Part shown: positions 19,480 through 29,548 of the stretch, piece after piece
Layout of the letters: the number at the start of each line of letters is the position of its first letter
Numbering within the stretch: the first letter of the stretch is position 1
NCBI RefSeq assembly: GCF_023701695.1
Contig: NZ_JAJOZC010000001.1
Coordinates: forward strand, 62,001 to 126,000
Direction: 5' to 3'
Length of the DNA stretch: 64,000 nucleotides
Source of the DNA: Streptomyces sp. RKAG290
GTDB taxonomy: Bacteria; Actinomycetota; Actinomycetes; Streptomycetales; Streptomycetaceae
Notes under the pieces: model-generated
The model's input: only the letters and a program-made list of their open reading frames with translations
Database searches by the model: none
What the model was told of the DNA's origin: nothing
Program-made: the position numbers and the translations under genes

Positions 19480-20479
19480 CGCGGTACACCCCTTCGTGGC
19501 CGAGTCGGTGGGCGAGCTTGTTCGCGCCCAGCACGAGTACGGTGCCGATGACGGCCTTGACGAGTCCGACGGCGGCGGCGACGCCCCAGTCGTTGTCCTT
19601 GATGCCGTGGTAGTAGACGTAGGTGTCGAGGACCTCACCGGCGCCCGGGCCGACCGCGTCGCGCTGCAGCAGGATCTGCTCGAAGCCGACGGAGAGGATC
19701 TGCCCGAGGTTGAGGATCAGCAGCAGGATGAGCACGGGGGCGATGCCCGGCAGCGTCACGTGCCAGAGGCGGCGCCGGGGCCCGGCCCCGTCGATCGCGG
19801 CGGCCTCGTACTGCTGCCGGTCGATGTTCAGCAGTGCGGCCAGGATGATGATCGTGCCCCAGCCGGCGTCCTTCCAGGCCACCTGGAGGGTCAGCAGCCA
19901 GGGGAAGGCGTCGGGGTCACTCATCATGTCGTAGCGCGGCAGGCCCAGACCTCCCAGGACATCCGGCAGCAGTCCGGCGCCGCCCAGGATCTGCTGGAAG
20001 ATCGAGACGATGATGACCCAGCCGATGAAGTGCGGCAGGTAGACGACGCTCTGCACGAAGCGCCGGATGCGGTCGCTGGCGATGCTGTTGAGCAGCAGGG
20101 CGAGGGCGACCGGGACCGGGAAGAAGAACACCAGCTGGACGAGTGCGATCTCCAGGGTGTTGAACGTCGCGCTCCAGAAGGCCGGTTCACCGAACGCCGA
20201 GGAGAAGTTGGCGAAGCCCACCCAGACGCTGTGCATGTATCCGAGGTAGGGCTGGTAGTCCTGGAACGCCACCACGTACCCCAGCAGCGGCACGTAGTGG
20301 AAGACGACGAAGTAGAGCAGGCCGGGCAGGGTGAGCAGCAGCATCACCCGGTCGCGCTTGATCCGCTGCCCGAGCGTCAGCCGGTGCGGCGGAGCTGCGG
20401 GCCGGGCCTCGGGCGGGGCGGGTTCCTCGCCCCGCCGCCGCCGCTTTTCCCGCGGCAGCGGGGGTGCTGTGTCAGCCAT
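19466..20479 (-). CDS. Carbohydrate ABC transporter permease (LplB-like)
   Basis: The first gene of the leftward operon encodes 337 residues. After a basic/Pro-rich cytoplasmic N terminus (about 1-45) come six predicted helices and the EAA loop 'QYEAAAIDGAGPRRRLWHVT'. The sequence 'GYVVAFQDYQPYLG' is characteristic of LplB-type permeases. I chose ATG 20479 (MADTAPPLP); the longer frame adds a Pro-rich, unlikely extension. A LacI-type half site lies 55-70 bp upstream. Confidence 0.88.
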   Translation of the reverse strand: MADTAPPLPREKRRRRGEEPAPPEARPAAPPHRLTLGQRIKRDRVMLLLTLPGLLYFVVFHYVPLLGYVVAFQDYQPYLGYMHSVWVGFANFSSAFGEPAFWSATFNTLEIALVQLVFFFPVPVALALLLNSIASDRIRRFVQSVVYLPHFIGWVIIVSIFQQILGGAGLLPDVLGGLGLPRYDMMSDPDAFPWLLTLQVAWKDAGWGTIIILAALLNIDRQQYEAAAIDGAGPRRRLWHVTLPGIAPVLILLLILNLGQILSVGFEQILLQRDAVGPGAGEVLDTYVYYHGIKDNDWGVAAAVGLVKAVIGTVLVLGANKLAHRLGHEGVYRGADR

Positions 20480-20533
20480 GGTGCGTCCTGTTCGGCCGGG
20501 TGGCGCGTGGTGAGCCTTCTGCGGCCGCAAGTT

Positions 20534-20548
20534 AGTAAGCGGTTAACC
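20534..20548. promoter_or_regulatory. LacI-type operator upstream of the permease operon
   Basis: AGTAAGCGGTTAACC is an imperfect dyad. Its core GTAAGCGGTT (20535-20544) recurs, inverted, at 23040-23049 in front of the M60/PL8 operon. The LacI-family gene between the two sites is the obvious candidate regulator. Confidence 0.6.
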
Positions 20549-20663
20549 CAAGCGTCAAGAGATCCGAGCGAACGTCTTTGTTACGCAACGCTCCCGTAAG
20601 GCAATCCCTGCCGGAAAAACGTCAGATAGCGGCTGCAATCGGGCAGTTATCCATGGAGAGAGC

Positions 20664-20693
20664 TTGACGGTCGGCCGTCGCGCTCCCTAGCGT
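20664..20693 (+). promoter_or_regulatory. Promoter of the dehydrogenase-lacI operon
   Basis: TTGACG (20664-20669), an 18-bp spacer and TAGCGT (20688-20693) lie about 40 bp before the GTG start. No copy of the GTAAGCGGTT site overlaps this promoter, so lacI itself may be expressed independently of the operator. Confidence 0.6.
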
Positions 20694-20734
20694 GCCGGTC
20701 ATTCCATAGAACGCGATTACTGTCCGGAGGCAGG

Positions 20735-21805
20735 GTGCGAACCACCGAAGAGGCACCGGCTCCATCCGGGACCGACGCTGCGACCCCGCCCGCGAGGCGG
20801 CCGCGCACGGTCCTGGTGATGAGCCCCGGACTGCTGGACGAGGTCTTCCCGCCTCCCGTCCGAGCCCGGCTGGAGGAGACAGCGGACCTCCTCGACCCGT
20901 CCGTGATCAGCGAGTTCGACTCCCCGGACGCCGCGGCGGCGCTGTCCGTCGCGGAGGTCCTGCTCACCGGCTGGGGCTGCCCGCCCGTGGACTGCGCCCT
21001 GCTGGAGCGGGCGCCGGGGCTGCGGGCCGTGATCCATGCGGCGGGCACGGTGAAGACGTTTCTGTCGCCGGCCGCGTTCGACCGCGGAATCGTCGTCTCC
21101 TCGGCCGCGTCGGCCAACGCCGTGCCGGTCGCGGAGTTCACGCTGGCCGCGGTCATCATGGGGGCGAAACGGGTGTTCCCGCTGGCCGGGCTGTACCGCG
21201 CCCGCCGCACCCACCGCACCGGCGCCGACCTCGACCGGCAGCACTGGATCGGCACGAACGGGCTGACCGTCGGGATCGTGGGCGCTTCCCGGATCGGCCG
21301 TCGCGTCATCGAGCTGCTGCGGGTCCTGGACGCGCAGGTGCTGCTGTACGACCCGTACGTGGGCGCCGCCGAGGCGGAACTCCTCGGCGTCACCCCGGTC
21401 GATCTGGACACCCTCGTGGCGACCAGTGACGTGGTGAGCGTGCACGCCCCCGACACACCCGAGACCCGGGGGATCATCGACGCCCGCCGGATCGGTCTGA
21501 TGCGGCCGGGCACCCTGGTCATCAACACGGCGCGCGGCCCGCTGGTCGACACCGAGGCGCTGACCGGGCACCTGGTCAGCGGGCGGCTCGACGCGGTCCT
21601 GGACGTGACCTCACCCGAGCCGCTGCCGGCCGGCCACCCGCTGTGGGACCTGCCCAACGTCTTCCTGACCCCGCATCTCGCCGGCGCCCAGGGCAACGAG
21701 GTGGGCCGGCTCGGGGCGCTCGCCGTCGACGAGCTGGCGAGGTACGCGCAGGGCGAGCCCTTCGGCCACCCGGTGCACCGGGCCGAACTGGGGAGGATCG
21801 CATGA
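20735..21805 (+). CDS. D-isomer-specific 2-hydroxyacid dehydrogenase
   Basis: This 356-residue protein has the NAD-binding loop 'VGIVGASRIGRRVIELL' and the catalytic Arg in 'NTARGPLVD'. It has a Glu-region 'DVTSPEPLPAGHPLW' and the catalytic His in 'LTPHLAG'. Members reduce 2-keto acids or act on phosphoglycerate-like substrates. In a glycan locus it may process the keto-acid products of uronic-acid catabolism; this is inference. GTG start at 20735 follows CCGGAGGCAG. Its stop overlaps the next ATG (ATGA), so it is translationally coupled to the LacI repressor. Confidence 0.9.
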   Translation: MRTTEEAPAPSGTDAATPPARRPRTVLVMSPGLLDEVFPPPVRARLEETADLLDPSVISEFDSPDAAAALSVAEVLLTGWGCPPVDCALLERAPGLRAVIHAAGTVKTFLSPAAFDRGIVVSSAASANAVPVAEFTLAAVIMGAKRVFPLAGLYRARRTHRTGADLDRQHWIGTNGLTVGIVGASRIGRRVIELLRVLDAQVLLYDPYVGAAEAELLGVTPVDLDTLVATSDVVSVHAPDTPETRGIIDARRIGLMRPGTLVINTARGPLVDTEALTGHLVSGRLDAVLDVTSPEPLPAGHPLWDLPNVFLTPHLAGAQGNEVGRLGALAVDELARYAQGEPFGHPVHRAELGRIA

Positions 21806-22962
21806 ACCCCGTCCCGCCACAGGCTCTAGGCTCGGCGTCACACAACAGCCACCAGGGGGTGAGCCGGATGCGCCGGCAGAGCACGGCCGGGGACGGACAG
21901 CGGCGGGCGACGGTCACCGATGTCGCGCGGCGCGCGAGCGTCTCGACGGCCACCGTCTCCCGCGTACTGAACCGCAACTACCCCGTCGCGGAGGCGACCC
22001 GGGAGCGGGTCGAGGCCGCCATGCGCGAGCTCGGCTACGTGGTCAACGCGCACGCCCGCGCCCTGGCCGGGGTCTCCAACCGCACCGTCGGCATCATCGT
22101 CAACGAGGTCATCGACCCGTTTTACGCCTATATCGCCAGGGGTGTGGAGCGCGAGGCCGCGCTCGGCGGGCGGCTCTGCCTGGTCTGCTGCACCCAGGGC
22201 GACCCGCAGCGCGAGCTGGCCTTCATCGACCTCATGCACGAGCGCAGGGCGGACGCGGTGGTGGTCGTCGGCGGCTCCATCGCCGACCGCGGCTACACCT
22301 CCGAGCTGGCCCGCCGGGCGCGCGAGCTGGACGCGGGCGGTTCCAAGCTGGTGCTGTGCGGCAGGCCCCCGCTTGGCGAGGCCGCACCCACCGCGGCGGT
22401 CGAGTACGACAACGAGGGCGGCGCCTTCGCCATCACCGACCACCTGCTCATGCAGGGCCACGAGCGGATCCTCTACCTCGGCGGTCCGCCCAAGCTCTCC
22501 ACCACGCGCGACCGGCTGGCCGGGCACCGCCGGGCCCTGGAGCTGCGCGGTCTGGCGGCCGACCCCGAGCTGGTCCAGCCGGGCGCCTTCAGCCGTAACT
22601 TCGGCTACCGCAGGATGTCCGAACTCCTGCGGGACGGGCCGGAGTTCACGGCCGTCTTCGCGGCCAACGACGTGGTCGCCGCCGGCGCCGCCCAGGCGCT
22701 GGAGGAGGCCGGCCTGCGGGTTCCGAAGGACATCTCGCTGGTGGGCTACGACGACATCCCGGTCGCCCAGGAGCTGCGCCCCCGGCTGACCACCGTCCAT
22801 GTGCCGCTGGAGGAGATGGGGCGGCAGGCGGTACGGCTGGCCGTCTCGGGCGGGGACGAGGACGACTGGCGCGAGCCGACGACGGGTGCGCTGCGGCTGG
22901 GCACCCACATCGTGGTACGCGATTCCGTCGGCCCCCGGGCGGACCGGCCCACCCGCATGTGA
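21802..22962 (+). CDS. LacI-family transcriptional repressor
   Basis: The N-terminal helix-turn-helix is 'ATVTDVARRASVSTATVSRV' plus a hinge helix ('AHARALAG'), followed by a periplasmic-binding-protein-like sensor domain ending 'ELRPRLTTVHVPLEEMG'. I used ATG 21802 (GGGAGG site, ATGA overlap); ATG 21868, also with a G-rich site, is possible and would remove 22 residues. It sits between the transporter operon and the M60/PL8 genes, each preceded by GTAAGCGGTT, so it probably represses both until a glycan-derived sugar binds. Confidence 0.92.
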   Translation: MNPVPPQALGSASHNSHQGVSRMRRQSTAGDGQRRATVTDVARRASVSTATVSRVLNRNYPVAEATRERVEAAMRELGYVVNAHARALAGVSNRTVGIIVNEVIDPFYAYIARGVEREAALGGRLCLVCCTQGDPQRELAFIDLMHERRADAVVVVGGSIADRGYTSELARRARELDAGGSKLVLCGRPPLGEAAPTAAVEYDNEGGAFAITDHLLMQGHERILYLGGPPKLSTTRDRLAGHRRALELRGLAADPELVQPGAFSRNFGYRRMSELLRDGPEFTAVFAANDVVAAGAAQALEEAGLRVPKDISLVGYDDIPVAQELRPRLTTVHVPLEEMGRQAVRLAVSGGDEDDWREPTTGALRLGTHIVVRDSVGPRADRPTRM

Positions 22963-23037
22963 CCGGTTACTTCCGCCGTGTCCACAGTTGGCCATAGAAA
23001 ATCACAGTAACTTCGCGACTCCCCTTGCGGCTCGATA

Positions 23038-23050
23038 GCAACCGCTTACA
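23038..23050. promoter_or_regulatory. LacI-type operator upstream of the M60/PL8 operon
   Basis: GCAACCGCTTACA contains the inverse of GTAAGCGGTT, shared over ten bases with the site at 20535-20544. It lies 70-80 bp before the M60 peptidase start and after the end of the lacI gene. Confidence 0.6.
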
Positions 23051-23120
23051 TGCTGACGGCAGGTCCCACCCCGTTCCGCACGCTTCCGCCCCTCATTCGT
23101 TTCTGCAGGGAGAGTTCCGC

Positions 23121-24484
23121 ATGCGTAAGCCCAGCCCTTCGGTCTCGCTTTCCACCCCGGTCGGCCGCCGCTCCGTCCTCGCCGCAGCGGCCGGCGCCGG
23201 GGCGGCGGCCGCACTCGGCGCCACCGCCTCGTCCGCCCTCGCCGCGCCGGGCCGCCCCGGTGTCCGCCCGGTCGCGCTGACCGTCACCGCCCGCCCCGCC
23301 GCCGAGGCCGAGCGGCTCCGGCTCGCGCAGGCCCTGCGCGGCTCCGAGTTCCAGCCGACGGGCCTGTACGTGCCCGCCGCCACCCCGCTCTCGCTGACCG
23401 TCCGGCCGCACGACGGTCTGCTGCCCACGCTCTGGATCGGCGCCTGGGACTACTACGGCGAGATCACCGAACCACGGAGCTATCAGCTGTCGGCGGGGAC
23501 CAACAGCCTGACCGACCCGCACGGCGGCCCCGTCTACCTGACCCTCACCGGGCACGGCGAGCGGGCCGACGTGCTGATCCGCTCCGGCGCCGTCCCCATG
23601 CCGGTCTTCACCCTCGGCCACACCACCGAGGCGGACTACCAGCGGCAGCTCGACACGCTGACCACATCGCCCTGGGCCGAACTCCACGGCCCGCACACGA
23701 TCATGACGCTGACCCGCGACGGCGCGCTGCAGTACCGCGGCGAGGACCACGCGGCACTGCTCAGGCTGGTCGAGACGGTCATCGACTCGCACGCCCGGAT
23801 CAGCGGGCTCGACGGTTCGGGGCCGCTGCACCGGAGGAAGGCCGGGCCGTACCACTTCACCGAGGTCAGCAAGGTGCCCACCGGTGTCGGCGCATACGCC
23901 ACACACGGCTACAACGGCTTCCCGCGCGCCTATCTCGACCGGGCCACGACCGTCGAGGGCCTGCGGACGCGCGGCTGGGGCTCTACCACGAACTAGGCCA
24001 CCTGCATCAGCAGATGGCCTACAAGCCGGGCGGGCTGACCGAGGTCACGGTGAACATCTACTCGCTGGCCGCCCAGCGCACCCTGCGGCAGCCGTCCAAC
24101 CTGCTCACGGTCGACCCGGCGACAGGGCTCACCGCCTTCCAGACCTCACGGGCCAAGTTCGGCACCGCCGGGCTGAGTTACGAGACCTCGTTCGGCGCGT
24201 ACGAGAAGCTCGTGCCGCTGCGTCAGCTGGAGCTCGCCTTCGGGGAGGACTTCTGGCCGCGGCTGCACCGGCTGGTGCGCGAGGAGAACCCGCAGTCGGA
24301 CTACACGGAGAACGACAAGCGCTACCGGGCGCTGGCCACCTACTCCAGCCGCGTCGCCGGTCACGACCTCACGGACTTCTTCGTCAACACCTGGGCGTTT
24401 CCGGTCGACGCCGTCGGCAGGGCGGAAATAGCGGCCCTGCACCTGCCGCAGCCGCCGGTGGACCCGAGCACGCTCACCGACTGA
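23121..24484 (+). CDS. Secreted M60-family peptidase (frameshifted)
   Basis: The restored protein is about 454 residues. It has a Tat signal ('GRRSVLAAAAGAG'), a beta-rich N-terminal region, and an M60 (enhancin-type) metallopeptidase domain with 'YHELGHLHQQ' near residue 290 and the third zinc ligand in 'LTEVTVNIYS'. M60 peptidases characterised elsewhere cut mucins and other O-glycosylated proteins. The frame breaks at the G-run 23977-23980, exactly at the zinc motif. One extra G restores 'RGWGLYHELGH' and the rest of the domain. It is upstream of a PL8 lyase, which suggests joint attack on glycoprotein or proteoglycan. Confidence 0.85.
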
Positions 24485-24542
24485 ACACGGGGACCACGGC
24501 GAACCGCGGAAACGAAGAGAACGCAGAGGAAAGGGAGTCACC

Positions 24543-26943
24543 ATGCAGCTGAGCAGAAGGGCCCTGCTCGCCGCGAGCGGCGCCGCGGCGGTCACCGCGG
24601 CCGGCGGGGTGCTCGTCCCCGCGGCAGCTGCGGCGCAGCCGGCGGACGACGACTTCGACACCCTGCTCGGGCGGGCCGAAACCCTGCTCACCGGTGGCGA
24701 GTTCGACGCCTCCGACCCGGACTTCGCCGCCGCCGTCGCGACCCTGGACAGCACGGCGAAAGAACTGTGGGCCACCCTGGACCGCGGCGCCGGCCGCAGC
24801 GCGCTGTGGGCCGACCTCTCCCCCGTCACCGATCCGGGCAACTTCGGGCAGAGTTACACGCGGCTGCGTACCCTCGCGACCGCGTGGGCCACTCCCGGCA
24901 CCTCCCTGGCGGGTGACGCGGAGACCGCCGAAGCACTCCTCGGCGCGCTGCGCTTCACCTACGACACCGCCTACCACCCGGGCGCGCGCGAGAGCGGCAA
25001 CTGGTGGTTCTGGGAGATCGGCGCACCACGTGCGCTGATGGACTGCAGCGTGCTGCTCCGCGGACAGCTGTCCGCCGGCGATCTCGCCGACTATCTGGGC
25101 GTCGTCGACCGGTTCTGCCCGGACGCGGACCGGCGCACCAACTCCCCCACGCTGCCCGAGACGGGGGCCAACCGCACCGACAAGGCCGTGATCGTCGCCC
25201 TGCGCGGACTGCTGGGCGCGGACCCGGCCAAGCTGGTGTCCGCCCGTGACGCGCTCTCCGACGTGCGCGACGCGGGCCGCAACAGCCTCTTCCGGTACGT
25301 GGGTTCGGGCGACGGGTTCTACGAGGACGGCTCGTTCGTCCAGCACGACGTGGTCGCCTACACCGGCTCGTACGGCACGGTACTGCTGGGCGGTGCGGCC
25401 TGGCTGCTCTCGCTCCTCGCCGACTCGCCGTGGGCGGTCACCGACCCGGCGGTCTCGGTGATGTACGAGGCCGTGGAGCTCAGTTTCGCGCCGGTGGTCT
25501 TCGACGGGCTGATGATGGACACGGTGCGCGGACGGGCCGTGTCACGGGAGCGCGCGGGTGACCACCGGGACGGCGCGGCCGCCGTCGCGGCGATCCTGCT
25601 CCTGGCCTCCGGGGCGCCGGCCGCCCATGCGGCACGGTGGCGGACGCTGGCCAAGGGCTGGCTGACCCGTAACCGCACCACTCCGTTCGCGTCTCTCGCC
25701 ACACTCCCCCAACTCGCCCTGGCCAAGGCCGTGCTCGACGACCGCGGCATCCACGCCGGGGCCCGCACGACGGGCAGCTTCGTCCTCGCCGACATGGACC
25801 GCGTGGTGCACCGCCGCCCCGGCTGGGCCCTGGCACTGTCGCTGTCGTCGAAGCGGATCTCCGCGTACGAGGCCGGCAACGGCGAGAACCTGCACGGCTG
25901 GTACACCGGCGACGGCATGACGTACCTGTACGACGGCGACGACCTGGGGCAGTTCAACGACGGCTTCTGGCCGACCGTCGATCCGTACCGGCTTCCCGGC
26001 ACCACGGTCGACACGCGCCGGCGAGACGACCTCGGTGCCGGCGCCGGCACGTCCACCTACTGTCCGGCGAACACGGTGGCGGGCGGAGCCGTGCTGGCCG
26101 GCCGGTACGGGGCCGCAGCGATGGAGGTGACCGGCGCCGAAGGCAGCACCCTGCGGGCCAGGAAGTCGTGGTTCCTGCTCGACAACGCGGTGGTCGCACT
26201 CGGCGCGGGCATCACGGCGGCCGACGGCCGGACGGTCGAGACGATCATCGAGAACCGCAACCTCGGGGCGCAGGGCCGTAACCGGCTGCTGGTCGACGGT
26301 GTCCCGCGTTCCCTCGCGGAGGGCCGGGACACCACGTCCGACCGGGCCCGGTGGGCGCACCTGGAGGGAGTCGGCGGCTATGTCCTCGCCGAGGGCGCCG
26401 CGCTGCACTCCTTGCGCGAGCGTCGCACCGGCACCTGGCGGGCCATCGACACGGGGCGGACACCGCCGGCAGCACCGATCCCGTAACCCGCCGCTACCTC
26501 ACTCTCTGGGTGGACCACGGCACCTCCCCACCGACGCCGGCTACGCCTATGTGCTGCTGCCGGGCGCGTCGGCGGCGGCCACCGCGGTCTGGTCCCGCTC
26601 CCGGCCGGTCCGGATCCTCGCCAACGACGCCACCGCACAGGCCGTGGAGGACCGAAGGGCCGGGCTGACCGCGGTGCACTTCTGGGGAGCCGGCTCCGCG
26701 GCGGGGATCACGGCGTCCGGTCCGGCGTCGGTGCTGGTGCGGCGACGGGGCGCACACGTGTCGGCCGCGGTCGCCGACCCGGGGCGCACACAGACCACGC
26801 TCTCGGTCGAACTCCCCTTCCACGTACGGTCCGTGGCCGAGACCGATGACACCGTGACCGTCACACCCGGGCGCAGGCCGGTCCTCACCGTCGCCGTCGG
26901 CGGCTCCCGCGGCCACACCCACCGCGCCGAACTCGTCCAGTGA
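24543..26943 (+). CDS. Polysaccharide lyase family 8 (two frameshifts)
   Basis: The restored protein is about 800 residues. It has a Tat-type signal ('SRRALLAASG'), an alpha/alpha-toroid domain and a C-terminal beta-sandwich. Catalytic landmarks of PL8 are present: 'GNWWFWEIGAPRAL' near 150, 'GSFVQHDVVAYTGSYG' near 263-278 (His and Tyr), and 'KRISAYEAGNGENLHGW' near 437. The family includes hyaluronate, chondroitin and xanthan lyases; the exact substrate cannot be told. Frames break at G-run 26453-26456 and C-run 26526-26529. One base added to each gives a continuous sandwich domain ('DPVTRRYLTLWVDHG' then 'DAGYAYVLLPG'). Confidence 0.88.
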
Positions 26944-26981
26944 GCCGTCCCCGCGCATCGACCCCGAGGAGCAGCACCACC

Positions 26982-28919
26982 ATGTCCGTCGCACCGCATC
27001 TGCAACTGCCGCCCACCGACCGGATCCTGTCGTCACGCACCGGCTGGACCCGGGCGCACTGGGAGGCGGCCGCCGACCGGATGCTGGACGCGCTGACGCC
27101 GTACGCCACACCCGGTTTCGCGCAGTACCGGCTGCCCGGCCGGGGCAGCTGGTCGGGGGTCGTCTCGGACGGCCTCGAAGGCTTCGCCCGGTCGTTCCTG
27201 CTCGCCGCCTGCCGGATCGCGGGCGCGGGCGGGGCGGTGGACCCAGCGCTGACCGAGCGGTACGCGGCCGGTCTCGCGGCCGGCACGGATCCCGGCAGCG
27301 GGGAGGCGTGGCCGCGGCTGACGGACTGCTCCCAGCAGATGGTGGAGGCGGCGTCGGTCGCGGTCGCGCTGCACGAGACCCGGCCGTGGATCTGGGACCG
27401 GCTGGGCGCCCGGGTGCAGGAGCGGGTGGTCGACTGGTTCTCCGGGTTCGTCGGCGGCCGGACCTGGGACAACAACTGGCGGCTCTTCCAGGTGGTGTCC
27501 GAGCAGTTCCTCGCCTCGGTGGGCGCGCCGTACAGCCGCTCCGACATCGAGGACGGGCTGGACCGGATAGAGGACTGGTACGTCGGTGACGGCTGGTACA
27601 CCGACGGGGACGGCCGCAATTTCGACTACTACGTCGGCTGGGCCATGCACCTGTACCCGCTGCTGTGGGCGCGGATCGCCGGACCGGACGCCGACGGCGG
27701 CCGGGCGGCGGTCTACCGGCAGCGGCTCAGCCGGTTCCTGGAGGACTACCAGCACTTCTTCGGGGCCGACGGTGCCCCCGTCCACCAGGGCCGTTCGCTC
27801 ACCTACCGGTTCGCCGCGCTGGCTCCGGTGTGGATGGGGGCGCTGGCCGACTGCACCCCGCTGGAGCCCGGACTGACACGCCGGCTCGCCTCGGGCACAC
27901 TGCGGCACTTCGCCGAGCGCGGCGTGCCGGACGAACGAGGGCTGTTGACGCTCGGCTGGTACGACACCTTCCTGCCGTCCACCCAGCCGTACTCCGGTCC
28001 GGCCTCGCCGTACTGGGCGAGCAAGGGCTTCCTCGGGCTGCTGCTTCCGGCCGACCACGCGGTGTGGACCGCGCGGGAACTCCCGCTGCCCGTCGAGGAG
28101 TCCGACACCTTCACGGCTCTTCCGGTGCCCGGCTGGCTGTTGCACGGCACCCGGCACGACGGCATCGTCCGGCTGGTCAACCACGGCAGCGACCACAACC
28201 CGCCCGCCCCCGCTCCGGCCGCCGACGCCGTCGGCACCGACCCGGACCTGGCGGCGGGCGAGGACGATCCGCACTACGCGAAGCTGGCGTACTCGACGGC
28301 GACCGCGCCCCAAACCGCGCCGCACGCCCTGGCCCGCAACATCGACGGCCATCTGGCGCTGCTCGCCCCGGACGGTACCCCGTCCCGGCGGCGCCGGATC
28401 CACCCGCTGCGCTGCGAGGACCGCACGGCGGCGTCCTGGTCGGCGGCCCGGCTGCCCGGTGACGACCGCGCGTACCGGATCGAGACGACGAGCGTGCTGC
28501 ACGGGCCCTGGGAGATCCGGGTGCACCGGGTCGAGGCGCCCGCGGGCGCGGTGGTCCGGGAGGGCGGTCACGCGGTCGCGCACCCGACGAGTCCGTTCGC
28601 CTCGTCGGGGCCCGACTGGGCACTCGCCCGCACGGCCGAGGGGCTGAGCAGCGCGGTGGTCGCGCTGTACGGGTGGGACGGCGGCGCCGACGGGGCCGCC
28701 GTGGCACGTGACGTCGAGTCCAACGCCTACGGGCCGCACTCGGCGATCCCGTATCTGCGCAGCGCCCCCCGTCCGGGCGGCCGGAGCATTCATGTGTCGC
28801 TCGTCGTCCTCACCCGCGACAGCGTCCATCCGGAGGCGCTCCGTACGGCGGCGCGCGTTCGGGTCGACGGTGACGTGGTGGTGCTGACCTTCCTGGACGG
28901 GAGCAGCGTCGAGGTCTGA
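26982..28919 (+). CDS. DUF2264-domain protein, probable glycan-active enzyme
   Basis: A 645-residue cytosolic-looking protein without signal peptide. The N-terminal two thirds have the Trp-rich alpha-barrel pattern of DUF2264 ('TWDNNWRLFQVVSEQFL', 'GRNFDYYVGWAMHLYPLLWA'). The last third is beta-rich. I recall DUF2264 proteins being linked to a glycoside hydrolase family acting on glucuronic acid (GH154), but I cannot verify that here. Its place directly after the PL8 lyase fits processing of imported unsaturated or uronic oligosaccharides. ATG 26982 follows CGAGGAGCAG. Confidence 0.8.
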   Translation: MSVAPHLQLPPTDRILSSRTGWTRAHWEAAADRMLDALTPYATPGFAQYRLPGRGSWSGVVSDGLEGFARSFLLAACRIAGAGGAVDPALTERYAAGLAAGTDPGSGEAWPRLTDCSQQMVEAASVAVALHETRPWIWDRLGARVQERVVDWFSGFVGGRTWDNNWRLFQVVSEQFLASVGAPYSRSDIEDGLDRIEDWYVGDGWYTDGDGRNFDYYVGWAMHLYPLLWARIAGPDADGGRAAVYRQRLSRFLEDYQHFFGADGAPVHQGRSLTYRFAALAPVWMGALADCTPLEPGLTRRLASGTLRHFAERGVPDERGLLTLGWYDTFLPSTQPYSGPASPYWASKGFLGLLLPADHAVWTARELPLPVEESDTFTALPVPGWLLHGTRHDGIVRLVNHGSDHNPPAPAPAADAVGTDPDLAAGEDDPHYAKLAYSTATAPQTAPHALARNIDGHLALLAPDGTPSRRRRIHPLRCEDRTAASWSAARLPGDDRAYRIETTSVLHGPWEIRVHRVEAPAGAVVREGGHAVAHPTSPFASSGPDWALARTAEGLSSAVVALYGWDGGADGAAVARDVESNAYGPHSAIPYLRSAPRPGGRSIHVSLVVLTRDSVHPEALRTAARVRVDGDVVVLTFLDGSSVEV

Positions 28920-28925
28920 CCGGCG

Positions 28926-28950
28926 CCGGGCGGGCCCGCGACCCGCCCGG
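28926..28950. terminator. Bidirectional terminator
   Basis: CCGGGCGGG (28926-28934) pairs with CCCGCCCGG (28942-28950) in the 41-bp gap between the convergent DUF2264 and GAF genes. Confidence 0.65.
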
Positions 28951-28960
28951 TGGCCCGGGC

Positions 28961-29548
28961 TCAGAGTCCGATGCTGTTGTCCTCCCGGCGGTGGATGTGC
29001 CCGACGAGCTCCTGCGCGAGGGACTTGATCGTGTCGAGCCCGGCCCGCCCCCAGGGGCGGGGCACGGTGTCCACGGCGCAGACGGCACCCAGCGCGATCC
29101 CCGTGCGGTCGATGAGCGGCGCCCCGAGGTAGGAGCGAATGCCTATGTCGTCGACGACCGGATTGCCGGCGAACCGCGGATAGTCGCAGACGTCCTCCAG
29201 GACCAGCGCCCTGCGCCGTACGACGACGTGCGGGCAGTAGCCGTGGTCGAGGGCCACATAGCGGCCGCTGCGGCCGCTGCCCGCAGCCGTGGCTCCCAGG
29301 TCGGCGCCCTTGCGGGTGCCCGCCGGGGTGTGCAGCCCGGCGTAGAACTGCCGGTTCCCGTCGATGAAGTTGACTATCGAGAAGGGCACTTCGGTCACTT
29401 CGGCCACCCGGTCGGCGAAGGCGTCGAAGTTGTGAAACGAGGCGTCGGCCCGTTCCCCCAGGCCGAGGCTGCGCAGCCGTTGGGTGCGGACGCGGGCATC
29501 GCTGTCGACGGGCGTCAGCAGCATGCGTCCGATGGCGTGCGGAATCAC
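28961..29548 (-). CDS. GAF-domain protein of the conservon
   Basis: A 195-residue protein consisting mainly of one GAF sensor domain ('PFSIVNFIDGNRQFYAGL', 'YCPHVVVRRRALVLEDV', 'IRSYLGAPLIDR'). GAF domains bind small ligands or haem, or detect redox changes. It starts at GTG 29548 overlapping the cvnD stop (GTGA), so it is the fifth gene of the conservon and presumably feeds or reads its GTPase switch. No output domain is attached. Confidence 0.85.
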   Translation of the reverse strand: MIPHAIGRMLLTPVDSDARVRTQRLRSLGLGERADASFHNFDAFADRVAEVTEVPFSIVNFIDGNRQFYAGLHTPAGTRKGADLGATAAGSGRSGRYVALDHGYCPHVVVRRRALVLEDVCDYPRFAGNPVVDDIGIRSYLGAPLIDRTGIALGAVCAVDTVPRPWGRAGLDTIKSLAQELVGHIHRREDNSIGL

